Source: Collinsella sp.
GTDB taxonomy: Bacteria > Actinomycetota > Coriobacteriia > Coriobacteriales > Coriobacteriaceae
Direction: 5' to 3'
Length of the DNA: 17,961 nt
Assembly: GCA_018378775.1 (NCBI GenBank)
Contig: JAGZWV010000040.1
Span: 1-17,961, forward strand
Shown here in pieces: positions 6,801-13,848 of this stretch. The translations under genes and the position numbers were made by a program. How positions within the stretch are numbered: the stretch's first letter is position 1; each line of letters opens with the position of its first letter. The notes below the pieces were generated by a model, which did no database searches, was not told where the DNA came from, and saw only the letters and a program-made list of their open reading frames with translations.

Positions 6801-7358
6801 TTAGCGTCCCAGCATCCTAAAGAAACGCTCTTCGAGCGCGGGGTCGGTCTCAAAGACGCCGCGGCGAGCGAGCGTCACGGTCTTGGTGCCGGGCTTTTGC
6901 ACGCCGCGCATGGTCATGCACATATGCTCAGCTTCCATGAGCACAATCGCTCCCTGGGGAGCGAGATAATCCATGAGGGCGTCGGCAACCTGCGCACACA
7001 GCTGCTCCTGCAGCTGCAGACGGCGGGCATAAACCTCAACCGTGCGAGCAAGCTTAGAGAGCCCTGCGACACGGCCGTTGGGGATATAGCCAATGGTAGC
7101 CTTGCCATAAAACGGCAGCAGATGATGTTCGCACAGCGAGTAGAACGTGATGTCGCGCTCGATAACCAAATCGTTCGAAGCGACGGCAAACGTTTTGGAC
7201 AGGTGCTCCTCGGCACTCTGGTCCATACCGCCGGCGATTTCGCCATACATACGGGCAACGCGCGCCGGGGTCTCCAGCAGGCCCTCCCGAGTTGGGTCCT
7301 CGCCTATGCCCTCAAGCAACAGCTTAATGGCGGCCTCGACTTTTTCCTGATCGACCAT
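6801..7358 (-). CDS. folE: GTP cyclohydrolase I (type IA)
   Basis: The 185-residue protein matches the whole FolE family. It has the N-terminal helices GIGEDPTREGLLETPARVARMY, the zinc-site SLCEHHLLPF (Cys76, His78) with the third zinc ligand Cys147 (EAEHMCMTMRGV), and the catalytic segments GYIPNGRVAGLSKLAR and QLQEQLC. It converts GTP to 7,8-dihydroneopterin triphosphate, the first step of folate synthesis, in the cytoplasm. The ATG at 7358 has GTGAGG a few bases upstream; a longer frame to 7421 would run almost to the nrdG stop and adds non-homologous residues. It lies 66 bases downstream of nrdG and is tightly coupled to the HD-domain gene. No riboswitch-like structure was recognised ahead of it. 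Confidence 0.97.
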   Translation of the reverse strand: MVDQEKVEAAIKLLLEGIGEDPTREGLLETPARVARMYGEIAGGMDQSAEEHLSKTFAVASNDLVIERDITFYSLCEHHLLPFYGKATIGYIPNGRVAGLSKLARTVEVYARRLQLQEQLCAQVADALMDYLAPQGAIVLMEAEHMCMTMRGVQKPGTKTVTLARRGVFETDPALEERFFRMLGR

Positions 7359-7424
7359 CTGGGCCTCACTTTTCCGATTTTGCGTTCGCGCTATGGTACC
7401 ACGCCCTCCGGCAACGGCCACAAG

Positions 7425-8006
7425 CTACATAGTATGGGTCGAATAGACCGGATCATCACGCCAAAGTTCAACCGCATCACAAAGCGCAACGCCCTCGCGC
7501 TCAGCACGGGCGCGCGTAGCGTTCATATCGATCACGCGCTGATTGCTCGAGCCTCTGAAGCGCAACGAGATATCGTACAAATCCTGAACGAACGGACCGT
7601 CCACCAACATATCGAGGCAGGTAAGGATACGGTCCGTGACCTCGGTATGGTGGCAACCGCCCGGCATAAGCTCCTCGAGCACATCGCCGGTAAAGCACCA
7701 AATGGTCTTGCCCGACCCCGATGGATAGGCCGCACGCACGCGTTCGATAAAGTCGACAAGCCCCGCTTGATTCTCAGGTTCCATAGGCTCGCCACCCAGA
7801 ATCGTCAGACCATCGATAAAGGGATGATCGAGACTCTCGATAATTTTGTCCTCGACGGCGCTATCGAACGGCTCGCCAGCGGCAAAGTCCCACGCGACAG
7901 AGTTAAAACAATTCTTGCACCCACGACGGCACCCGCTCACAAACAGAGAAGTACGAACGCCTTCTCCATCAGCAATGTCGAAATACTTAATGTTCGCGTA
8001 GTTCAT
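7425..8006 (-). CDS. nrdG: Anaerobic ribonucleoside-triphosphate reductase activating protein
   Basis: This 193-residue radical-SAM protein has the CxxxCxxC cluster motif GCRRGCKNCFN (Cys26, Cys30, Cys33) that binds the [4Fe-4S] cluster. Before it are YFDIADGEGVRTSLFVSG and after it the SAM-binding GGEP sequence (LTILGGEPMEPENQAGL). NrdG cleaves S-adenosylmethionine and installs the glycyl radical on NrdD. The ATG at 8006 is preceded by GGGAGAG at a suitable distance; the longer frame is rejected because it would translate a palindromic element. It shares orientation with nrdD but lies 427 bases downstream, an unusually large gap for this pair, filled by two long inverted repeats. Its ribosome-binding GGAG lies within CTCCCGGGAG, so it could be partly sequestered in RNA structure. 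Confidence 0.96.
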   Translation of the reverse strand: MNYANIKYFDIADGEGVRTSLFVSGCRRGCKNCFNSVAWDFAAGEPFDSAVEDKIIESLDHPFIDGLTILGGEPMEPENQAGLVDFIERVRAAYPSGSGKTIWCFTGDVLEELMPGGCHHTEVTDRILTCLDMLVDGPFVQDLYDISLRFRGSSNQRVIDMNATRARAEREGVALCDAVELWRDDPVYSTHTM

Positions 8007-8433
8007 AGGTAACTCTCCCGGGAGGCCGGGACATATCATCCCGTCCTCAAACATTCTCGGCCTTCGGCCTGCGAAACTGCGGGCGGGACGATATGTCCCG
8101 GCCTCATGCAAAGGGTAACTCAATGAACGAAGCGAACATCGAGCATAGGGTTCGAGGTCCAATAAAAACTGGGTTGCGGCTCAACCGCCATCGCAAGTAA
8201 ATCGCAGCTGCAGCTCAAATTATTTCCGCTAAGAACTTCGAGGAGTGAGCAGACCGCGCGCTGCATCTCAGCTACGTTAACTTGGCTGAACCGAGAGGGC
8301 CGCTTGGGCTTTTGCTCGATATGAGTTCCGCACGCAAAGAAGGCCACTTAATGTGGCCTTCGTCTTGCGCAGGACTGTCCGAAATAGCGAGCAAATGCCC
8401 AAGCGTCCCTCTCGGTTCAGCCCCGGAGCGGTA
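8007..8433. other. Gene-free gap between nrdD and nrdG
   Basis: This 427-base stretch contains two long inverted repeats, annotated separately, and 8106-8238, in which I see no gene. The short open frames here arise from the palindromes. Any nrdD-nrdG cotranscript must read through both stem-loops. Confidence 0.7.
8022..8105. repeat. Long hairpin immediately upstream of the nrdG ribosome-binding site
   Basis: A 22-bp inverted repeat with one mismatch joins 8022-8043 (begins GAGGCCGGGACATATC) and 8084-8105 (ends GATATGTCCCGGCCTC). The 40-base loop contains a small GGCC-TTC-GGCC hairpin. On the nrdG transcript it would fold just ahead of the ribosome-binding site. There is no T tract, so it is not a standard terminator. 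Confidence 0.85.
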
Positions 8434-8466
8434 TTAGAGATGCAGCACGCGGTCGCGGATCTCCTC
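8240..8466. repeat. Imperfect inverted duplication of the nrdD 3' end with nested hairpin
   Basis: Paired blocks keep the same register: 8240-8245 with 8461-8466; 8252-8269 with 8437-8454 (one mismatch); 8284-8309 with 8397-8422 (26 bp, one mismatch); and 8311-8318 with 8388-8395. The innermost stem is 8339-8347 with 8353-8361 (GAAGGCCAC, five-base loop). The right arm includes the last codons and stop of nrdD. The left arm on the plus strand spells E-E-stop-A-D-R-A-L-H-L, a decayed copy of nrdD's EEIRDRVLHL. The central hairpin may also end nrdD transcription. Confidence 0.85.
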
Positions 8467-10656
8467 GGTTCGACCCTGGTTCCAGAACTGGGTACCGATG
8501 TAGCCGCACGTACGACGAGCGACGTTCATCTTCTCCTGGTCGCGGTTGCCGCAGTTGGGGCACTCCCACACCAGCTTGCCATCGTCCTCGACAATCTTGA
8601 TCTCGCCATCGTAGCCGCACACCTGGCAGTAGTCGCTCTTGGTGTTGAGCTCGGCGTACATGATGTTGTCGTAGATGTACTGCATCACGCGAATGACAGC
8701 CTTGAGGTTGTCCTGCATGTTGGGAACCTCAACGTAGGAGATGGCGCCGCCCGGCGAAAGCTGCTGGAACATACCCTCGAACTTGAGCTTATCGAAAGCA
8801 TCAATCTCCTCGGACACATGAACGTGATAGCTGTTAGTAATGTAGCCCTTGTCCGTAACGCCCGGGATAATGCCAAAACGGCGCTGCAGGCACTTGGCGA
8901 ACTTGTAGGTCGTCGACTCCAACGGCGTGCCGTACAGCGAGAAGTCGATATCGCTTTCGGCCTTCCACTCGGCGCACTTGTCGTTCATGCGCTGCATGAC
9001 GGCCATGGCAAACGGCGTGCCTTCCTTCTCGGTGTGGCTGTGGCCCGTCATGTACTTGACGCATTCATACAGGCCGGCATAGCCCAGGCTGATGGTGGAG
9101 TATCCGCCCACGAGCAGCTTGTCGATCGTCTCGCCCTTCTTCAGACGAGCGAGGGCGCCGTACTGCCACAGAATCGGTGCGGCGTCAGAAAGCGTACCCA
9201 TCAGGCGCTCATGACGGCACAGCAGGGCACGGTGGCACAGCTCAAGGCGCTCATCGAAGATCTTCCAGAACTTGTCCATATCCTGGTGCGAGCTCAGTGC
9301 GACATCAGGCAGGTTGATGGTCACAACGCCCTGGTTAAAGCGACCATAGTACTTGGGCTTGTTCGGGTCGTAGTTCAGCGCGTTGGCAACATTGTTAAAG
9401 CCGTTGCCCGAACGGTCGGGCGTCAGGAAGCTGCGGCAACCCATGCAGGTGTAGCAGTCGCCGTTGCCGGCGGTCTCGCCCTTCGACAGCTTGAGCTCGC
9501 GCATCTTCTTCTCGGAGATGTAATCGGGCACCATGCGCTTGGCGGTGCACTTGGCAGCCAGCTGGGTCAGGTAGAAGTACGGGGAATCCTCGTGAACGTT
9601 ATCGTCCTCGAGTACATAGATAAGCTTGGGGAATGCCGGGGTAATCCAAACGCCGGCCTCGTTCTTAACGCCCTCGTAGCGCTGGCGAAGCGTCTCCTCC
9701 ACGATCATGGCAAGGTCGTGCTTCTCCTGGGGCGTACGGGCCTCGTTAAGATACATAAAGACCGTCACGAACGGCGCCTGGCCATTCGTGGTCATAAGGG
9801 TCACGACCTGATACTGAATCGTCTGGACACCGCGACGGATCTCGTCACGCAAGCGGTCCTCAACAACCTCGCGGACCTTTTCGGGAGATGCGGAAACGCC
9901 GAGCTCCTCGAGCTCGCGGGCGACCTCGCCACGAATCTTTTGACGGCTCACCTCAACAAAGGGGGCAAGATGGGTCAGCGAGATAGACTGGCCGCCGTAC
10001 TGGGAGGAAGCAACCTGGGCGATAATCTGCGTCGCGATGTTGCAGGCAGTCGAGAAGCTGTGCGGCTTCTCGATCAGCGTGCCCGAGATAACAGTACCGT
10101 TCTGGAGCATATCCTCCAGGTTCACCAGGTCGCAGTTATGCATGTGCTGGGCAAAGTAGTCCGAATCATGGAAGTGAATCAGGCCCTCATTGTGAGCATC
10201 CACAATCTCCTGGGGCAGCAGCACGCGCTGGGTCAGGTCCTTGGAGATCTCGCCGGCCATATAGTCGCGCTGAACGGAGTTGACGGTCGGGTTCTTGTTG
10301 GAGTTCTCCTGCTTGACCTCTTCGTTGTTGCACTCGATCAGCGACAGAATCTTGTCGTCGGTCGTGTTCTTCTGGCGCTTCAGGCTCTGAACATAGCGAT
10401 AGATGATGTAATGGCGGGCAACCTCGTAGCAGTCGAGACGCATGATCTCGTCCTCGACCAGATCCTGGATCTCCTCGACCGACACGGTGTGACCCGCGTT
10501 CTCGCATGCCTCGGCGACGTTTTGTGCCGCGTAAACCACCTGGCGGTCGGTTAGACGAGAGCTCTCCTCGACCTCCAAGTTGGCGGCGCGAATCGCATTG
10601 ACGATCTTATCGATGTCAAAGACAACCTCGGTGCCGCTGCGCTTGATGATCTTCAT
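8434..10656 (-). CDS. nrdD: Anaerobic (class III) ribonucleoside-triphosphate reductase
   Basis: The 740-residue protein begins with an ATP-cone regulatory domain (about 1-95: MKIIKRSGTEVVFDIDKIVNAI), then the ten-stranded barrel. Near the C-terminus is a four-cysteine zinc site (Cys677, Cys680, Cys699, Cys702), followed by the glycyl-radical motif RRTCGYIGTQFWNQGR, radical at Gly718. The enzyme reduces ribonucleoside triphosphates to deoxyribonucleotides without oxygen; the glycyl radical is destroyed by O2, fitting an anaerobe. The ATG at 10656 is chosen for homology; a GAGG lies seven bases upstream and ten further in-frame residues to 10686 are not conserved. The promoter carries two NrdR-like boxes and gives a leader of about 220 bases. 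nrdG follows after a long gap. Confidence 0.98.
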   Translation of the reverse strand: MKIIKRSGTEVVFDIDKIVNAIRAANLEVEESSRLTDRQVVYAAQNVAEACENAGHTVSVEEIQDLVEDEIMRLDCYEVARHYIIYRYVQSLKRQKNTTDDKILSLIECNNEEVKQENSNKNPTVNSVQRDYMAGEISKDLTQRVLLPQEIVDAHNEGLIHFHDSDYFAQHMHNCDLVNLEDMLQNGTVISGTLIEKPHSFSTACNIATQIIAQVASSQYGGQSISLTHLAPFVEVSRQKIRGEVARELEELGVSASPEKVREVVEDRLRDEIRRGVQTIQYQVVTLMTTNGQAPFVTVFMYLNEARTPQEKHDLAMIVEETLRQRYEGVKNEAGVWITPAFPKLIYVLEDDNVHEDSPYFYLTQLAAKCTAKRMVPDYISEKKMRELKLSKGETAGNGDCYTCMGCRSFLTPDRSGNGFNNVANALNYDPNKPKYYGRFNQGVVTINLPDVALSSHQDMDKFWKIFDERLELCHRALLCRHERLMGTLSDAAPILWQYGALARLKKGETIDKLLVGGYSTISLGYAGLYECVKYMTGHSHTEKEGTPFAMAVMQRMNDKCAEWKAESDIDFSLYGTPLESTTYKFAKCLQRRFGIIPGVTDKGYITNSYHVHVSEEIDAFDKLKFEGMFQQLSPGGAISYVEVPNMQDNLKAVIRVMQYIYDNIMYAELNTKSDYCQVCGYDGEIKIVEDDGKLVWECPNCGNRDQEKMNVARRTCGYIGTQFWNQGRTEEIRDRVLHL

Positions 10657-10881
10657 CCTCTTGCCTCTTTCGCGTCGTAGCCTCATTGCGCTTCAGAGCC
10701 AAACGATGCCCGGCAGGGCTTGCCCCTGTCTTGCGGCGCCGTCGCGCAATCTGTGTTCTCGATAAACCATAGGTCCTCATGCGGACATTCCTCGCGGCCG
10801 ATCAAGCGGCTCAAAGGCGTGTCCAAATGGGGTGAATAAGGTCCTCGTTCTCTGTCCGCCATCTATCATACGACAAAGACG

Positions 10882-10929
10882 CATCTATATCCTGTATTCT
10901 TTTTTTAGGTCAAACACAACATATAGTGT
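10882..10929 (-). promoter_or_regulatory. nrdD promoter with tandem candidate NrdR boxes
   Basis: On the minus strand a -35 TTGACC (10908-10913) and -10 TATAGA (10884-10889) are separated by 18 bases. Box 1, ACACTATATGTTGTGT (10914-10929), matches 15 of 16 positions of the NrdR consensus as I know it (ACACWATATATWGTGT) and abuts the -35. Box 2 (10882-10897) is weaker and covers the -10. The 32-base centre-to-centre distance equals about three helical turns, the usual geometry for cooperative NrdR binding. NrdR would repress nrdD when dATP is plentiful; the nrdR gene is not in the window. Confidence 0.8.
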
Positions 10930-11240
10930 TTTAGCAGGTCAAGGCAATTAGTCATTTTGCAGACGCATTAAAAATGAAGGCCTCTTGGCAGACTGCTAAA
11001 ACGTTATCAACTCGACTACCTGCGCGGGAGTTTTGAAACCCCCTCAACCGAGCCGCCGCCAAATAGCACCAAAACCAAGCCGCTCGCGCCAAAAGAATCC
11101 AAAAGATTGTGCTTGACCAACATGTTGCGGTCACGATTGGCCAGGACGCATGCAATCTGCCGGCAGCCCTACGGGATGCGAAGACCATTGCGTACAGACC
11201 TTGGATCAATACTTGGTGGCTTATTTGGCGGCGTGCTTGG
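10930..11240. other. Gene-free stretch between the nrdD promoter and tRNA-Val terminator
   Basis: I see no convincing gene. The stretch contains a 10-bp inverted repeat, GTTTTAGCAG (10928-10937) with CTGCTAAAAC (10993-11002). A 43-codon plus-strand frame (11122-11253) ends in a glycine-zipper-like tail but has no ribosome-binding site. Confidence 0.5.
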
Positions 11241-11244
11241 TGGC

Positions 11245-11283
11245 AAAAAATAAAACAGCCCAGAGGCAAAGCCTCTGGGCTGT
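11245..11283 (-). terminator. Intrinsic terminator of the tRNA-Gly/tRNA-Val operon
   Basis: A perfect 13-bp stem, ACAGCCCAGAGGC (11255-11267) with its complement (11271-11283), has a three-base loop. On the minus strand it is followed by TTTTATTTTTT. It lies eight bases past the tRNA-Val CCA end. Confidence 0.95.
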
Positions 11284-11290
11284 GAACATT

Positions 11291-11365
11291 TGGTGGGCGT
11301 TAGAAGATTTGAACTTCTGACCTCTTCCGTGTCAGGGAAGCGCTCTCCCCCTGAGCTAAACGCCC
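11291..11365 (-). tRNA. tRNA-Val (anticodon GAC)
   Basis: Read on the minus strand the gene folds as a full cloverleaf: acceptor GGGCGTT with AACGCCC, anticodon stem CTTCC/GGAAG around loop CTGACAC (anticodon GAC), a TTCAAAT T-loop, discriminator A and an encoded CCA (11291-11293). It is 75 bases with CCA. It is only three bases downstream of tRNA-Gly and precedes a strong terminator. Confidence 0.97.
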
Positions 11366-11368
11366 AAA

Positions 11369-11444
11369 TGGAGCGGACAACGGGGCTCGAACCCGCGACC
11401 CCAACCTTGGCAAGGTTGTGCTCTACCAACTGAGCCATGTCCGC
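11369..11444 (-). tRNA. tRNA-Gly (anticodon GCC), copy 1
   Basis: The minus-strand cloverleaf has acceptor GCGGACA/TGTCCGC, anticodon stem CAACC/GGTTG with loop TTGCCAA (anticodon GCC), T-loop TTCGAGC, discriminator T and encoded CCA; 76 bases. It is the first gene of the Gly-Val operon. Two identical copies lie at 13656-13731 and 13883-13958. Confidence 0.98.
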
Positions 11445-11456
11445 TTACGAGGATTA

Positions 11457-11504
11457 ATCTTACGTGATACCCGCATTCTATGCAAGAACTTTTTTTGAAA
11501 AGTT
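11457..11504 (-). promoter_or_regulatory. tRNA-Gly/Val promoter with AT-rich upstream palindrome
   Basis: On the minus strand: -10 TAAGAT (11457-11462), 17-base spacer, -35 TTGCAT (11480-11485), and immediately upstream AACTTTTCAAAAAAAGTT (11487-11504). The -10 lies 12 bases before the tRNA 5' end. The same layout recurs at the other two tRNA promoters of the window. The upstream sequence resembles an RNA polymerase alpha-subunit UP element. Confidence 0.78.
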
Positions 11505-11585
11505 TTGAGACGCCCTCGCGAACCTCGCAAAGGCACCAGCCACCACGGAAGGCGCAGGCAAACGCAAACTCGCCGCAAGATGCCC

Positions 11586-13319
11586 CTAAACCTCGCCGAG
11601 CATGATCCAGGCCGCGCTATCCTGCGCGAGTCTGCCGTCTGCAAGCGGTGATGAGGTGAGCAGGACCCTGCCCGCCGGCAGTTCCACGGGTGCTGCACCG
11701 AAGTTCGTCACACACGCCCAGCCGTTGTCGCGGCGATAGGCGATGACGCCACCCTCGGCACCCTCGGCACCATCCGCAAGACCGGTGCGCCCGTCAAGAT
11801 CGAGCCACGCAAGATCGTTGGCGCACCCGCGCAGCTTGCGTCGCAGCCAGAGGGCGTCACGATAAAGCGCAAGCATCGATGTCGGATCCGCTTCTTCCCT
11901 ATCGGCAGCGTAATCGGAAAACCATACAGGCTGCGGCAGATGGGGCGCAACATCGGCGTCCGCCGGCGAAAACCCAAACGATCCGCCCTGCGCGGGATCG
12001 TCCGCCGCCACCCACGGCAGGGGCACACGACAGCCGTCGCGCCCCTTCTCGCGCTTCGGTCCGTGTGTATTGGTCGCAGTGGGGTCTTCGAGTGCAGCCC
12101 ACGGGATGTCAGCCACCTCAAAAAGGCCGAGCTCCTCACCCTGATACACGTATGCCGAGCCCGGAAGCGCCAGCTCAAGCAAAAGGGCCGCCCGCGCGCG
12201 GCGCTCGCCGAGTTCACGGTCCTCGTCATAAGACGACCCGTCGCGTAAGAGCCAGTCGAGCGCAATCTGATGGTAGCGCGTTGCCTTGATTTGCGGCAGG
12301 GCATAGCGTGTCGCCACGCGCGGCACGTCGTGGTTGGAGAGTACCCAGGTCGAGGCGGAATCGGATTCGATGGCCGCCTTCATGCCCTCCTCGATTGCAG
12401 CGTGCATGTCATCATAGGTCCAAGTGGCCTTGGCGAACTCAAAGTTGAATGTCTGGCCAAGCTCGCTGGGACGCGCGTAGAGATACTGGCGCTCGGGCAG
12501 CACCCACGCCTCGGCAACGGCGCTGCGCGGCGGATTATAGCGGTCGAACACGCGGCGCCACTCGCGATAGATCTCGTGGACCTCGTTACGGTCCCACAGC
12601 GGATGGGTGCCGTCGTCAACCATGTCATCGCCCTCGGCGAGATGCCACCGGTCGAGGTCATCGCGGTCGAGATCCTTGGCGAGACCGTGCGCCACATCAA
12701 TGCGAAAGCCATCGACGCCTCGATCGCTCCAAAACGCCAGGACGTCGCAAAAGAACACGTGAACCTCGGGGCATGTCCAGTCAAAGTCCGGCTGCTCGGG
12801 CGTAAACATGTGCAGATACCACTGACCGTCAGCAACACGCGTCCAGGCAGGGCCGCCAAAGTTGGCATTCCAATTGGTGGGAGGCAGCTCGCCGTGCTCG
12901 CCGCGACCATCGCGAAAGATATAACGGGCGCGCTCGGGCGATCCGGGGCCGGCGGCAAGAGCGGCTTTGAACCAGGGGTGCTGGTTGGATGAATGGTTGG
13001 GCACGATGTCGATGATGACCTTGATGCCGCGCGCGTGAGCCGCAGCGAACATGTCGTCGAAGTCGTCAAGCGAGCCGAGACGTGGGTCGACATCGCAGTA
13101 GTCCGCCACATCATAGCCACCATCGACAAGAGGCGATGGGTAAAACGGGCTCAGCCAGATGGCCTCGATACCCAGCCGCTCGAGATAGTCCATCTGCTGG
13201 GTAATGCCCGCGATATCGCCCAGACCCGAACCAGTCGAATCCTTAAACGAGCGCGGGTAGATCTGATAGATCGCGGCATCGGACATCCATGAGCGCGAAG
13301 AGGACTTTTCTGTAGCCAT
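11586..13319 (-). CDS. GH13 alpha-glucosidase (probably actinobacterial subfamily GH13_30 type)
   Basis: The 577-residue protein has the GH13 (beta/alpha)8 motifs: region I DIVPNHSSNQHPWF (about 104-117), region II GFRIDVAHGL (nucleophile Asp208), region III AVAEAWV (acid/base Glu270) and region IV VLSNHDVPR (His330, Asp331). The GFRIDVAHGL/AEAWV combination is, from memory, typical of actinobacterial alpha-glucosidases related to bifidobacterial AglA/AglB, which cleave maltose, isomaltose, sucrose isomers or trehalulose. There is no signal peptide, so it acts on imported oligosaccharides. The ATG at 13319 has AGGGAG about ten bases upstream; a longer open frame would run through a tRNA gene and is rejected. 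No transporter or regulator is adjacent. It stands between two tRNA operons, with identical tRNA-Gly genes on both sides. Confidence 0.95.
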   Translation of the reverse strand: MATEKSSSRSWMSDAAIYQIYPRSFKDSTGSGLGDIAGITQQMDYLERLGIEAIWLSPFYPSPLVDGGYDVADYCDVDPRLGSLDDFDDMFAAAHARGIKVIIDIVPNHSSNQHPWFKAALAAGPGSPERARYIFRDGRGEHGELPPTNWNANFGGPAWTRVADGQWYLHMFTPEQPDFDWTCPEVHVFFCDVLAFWSDRGVDGFRIDVAHGLAKDLDRDDLDRWHLAEGDDMVDDGTHPLWDRNEVHEIYREWRRVFDRYNPPRSAVAEAWVLPERQYLYARPSELGQTFNFEFAKATWTYDDMHAAIEEGMKAAIESDSASTWVLSNHDVPRVATRYALPQIKATRYHQIALDWLLRDGSSYDEDRELGERRARAALLLELALPGSAYVYQGEELGLFEVADIPWAALEDPTATNTHGPKREKGRDGCRVPLPWVAADDPAQGGSFGFSPADADVAPHLPQPVWFSDYAADREEADPTSMLALYRDALWLRRKLRGCANDLAWLDLDGRTGLADGAEGAEGGVIAYRRDNGWACVTNFGAAPVELPAGRVLLTSSPLADGRLAQDSAAWIMLGEV

Positions 13320-13620
13320 GGGGCGCGTCTCCCTTGCAACGAGGTTTTGCGAGATGCCCACGACAATACGCCCAAAGCCGACATTCGCGGCAAACAACGC
13401 CACAGCCACGCCCCAAAACGCTCGCTCCCTCTCGGGTTCGAGCCTCCTGGGACGAATCGATCGATTAGTGAAAAGAACGGAAGACCCACTCCCCCGGCCA
13501 CAACAGCGAGCGGGCTCCGGGTGTCCCAGGTTGCCGCGAAAGAGGAGGGAAGCGTACTTTATGTACGTGACCGACGATTGAGGGGCAAGATGGGGTGCCC
13601 GGGGCTCGCGCAGCGTCAAC
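13320..13620. other. Upstream region of the GH13 gene, no coding gene seen
   Basis: This stretch holds the probable GH13 promoter and leader; I cannot identify convincing -35/-10 boxes. A perfect 12-bp palindrome AATCGATCGATT (13455-13466), about 135 bases upstream of the start, could be a LacI-type operator. A small CGTAC/GTACG inverted repeat lies near 13550-13565. Confidence 0.5.
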
Positions 13621-13646
13621 AAAAAACGCGGTTCGTTAGAACCGCG
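13621..13646 (-). terminator. Intrinsic terminator of the Gly-Cys-Gly tRNA operon
   Basis: An 8-bp stem, CGCGGTTC (13627-13634) with GAACCGCG (13639-13646), has a four-base loop and is followed on the minus strand by TTTTTT. It lies nine bases past the CCA end of the last tRNA-Gly. Confidence 0.92.
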
Positions 13647-13655
13647 TAAGATAGT

Positions 13656-13731
13656 TGGAGCGGACAACGGGGCTCGAACCCGCGACCCCAACCTTGGCAA
13701 GGTTGTGCTCTACCAACTGAGCCATGTCCGC
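13656..13731 (-). tRNA. tRNA-Gly (anticodon GCC), copy 2
   Basis: Identical in all 76 bases to the copy at 11369-11444, with encoded CCA and anticodon GCC. It is the third and last gene of the Gly-Cys-Gly operon. Confidence 0.98.
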
Positions 13732-13736
13732 ATATG

Positions 13737-13764
13737 TAAAACAAAACGGGCGCCGGAGCGCCCG
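13737..13764 (-). terminator. Terminator-like hairpin between tRNA-Cys and the last tRNA-Gly
   Basis: CGGGCGC (13747-13753) pairs with GCGCCCG (13758-13764) around a four-base loop. On the minus strand it is followed by TTTTGTTTTA. It looks like a full intrinsic terminator although a further tRNA gene starts six bases later. Confidence 0.75.
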
Positions 13765-13773
13765 GATGTTGCC

Positions 13774-13847
13774 TGGAGGCGAAGCCCGGATTCGAACCGG
13801 GGGTAAAGGCTTTGCAGGCCTCTGCCTTACCACTTGGCCACTTCGCC
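13774..13847 (-). tRNA. tRNA-Cys (anticodon GCA)
   Basis: The minus-strand cloverleaf has acceptor GGCGAAG/CTTCGCC, anticodon loop CTGCAAA (anticodon GCA), T-loop TTCGAAT, discriminator T and encoded CCA; 74 bases. The discriminator base U73 and GCA anticodon agree with cysteine identity. Confidence 0.97.
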
Positions 13848-13848
13848 G

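Noticed and set aside
8120..8347. 75-codon minus-strand frame in the nrdD-nrdG gap
   Set aside because: It begins in the centre of the palindrome and its similarity to the opposite plus-strand frame is due to the inverted duplication.
8353..10554. 733-codon plus-strand open frame
   Set aside because: It is the antisense shadow of nrdD, whose product is unmistakable; high GC codon bias keeps the opposite frame open.
10657..10877. Possible riboswitch in the long nrdD leader
   Set aside because: Only a small CAGGG/CCCTG hairpin was seen, with no cobalamin-box or other recognised riboswitch core; the NrdR boxes already explain regulation.
10928..11002. 10-bp inverted repeat GTTTTAGCAG / CTGCTAAAAC
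   Set aside because: The arms are short and 55 bases apart, with no associated gene or target duplication; it may be chance.
11122..11253. 43-codon plus-strand frame ending in a glycine-zipper-like tail (LGSILGGLFGGVLGGKK)
   Set aside because: There is no ribosome-binding site or promoter, it runs into the tRNA terminator on the opposite strand, and the region shows no coding bias. It is kept only as a possibility.
13320..13700. Long N-terminal extension of the alpha-glucosidase
   Set aside because: The extended frame would pass through a terminator and part of a tRNA-Gly gene; the GH13 fold starts after the ATG at 13319, which has a ribosome-binding site.
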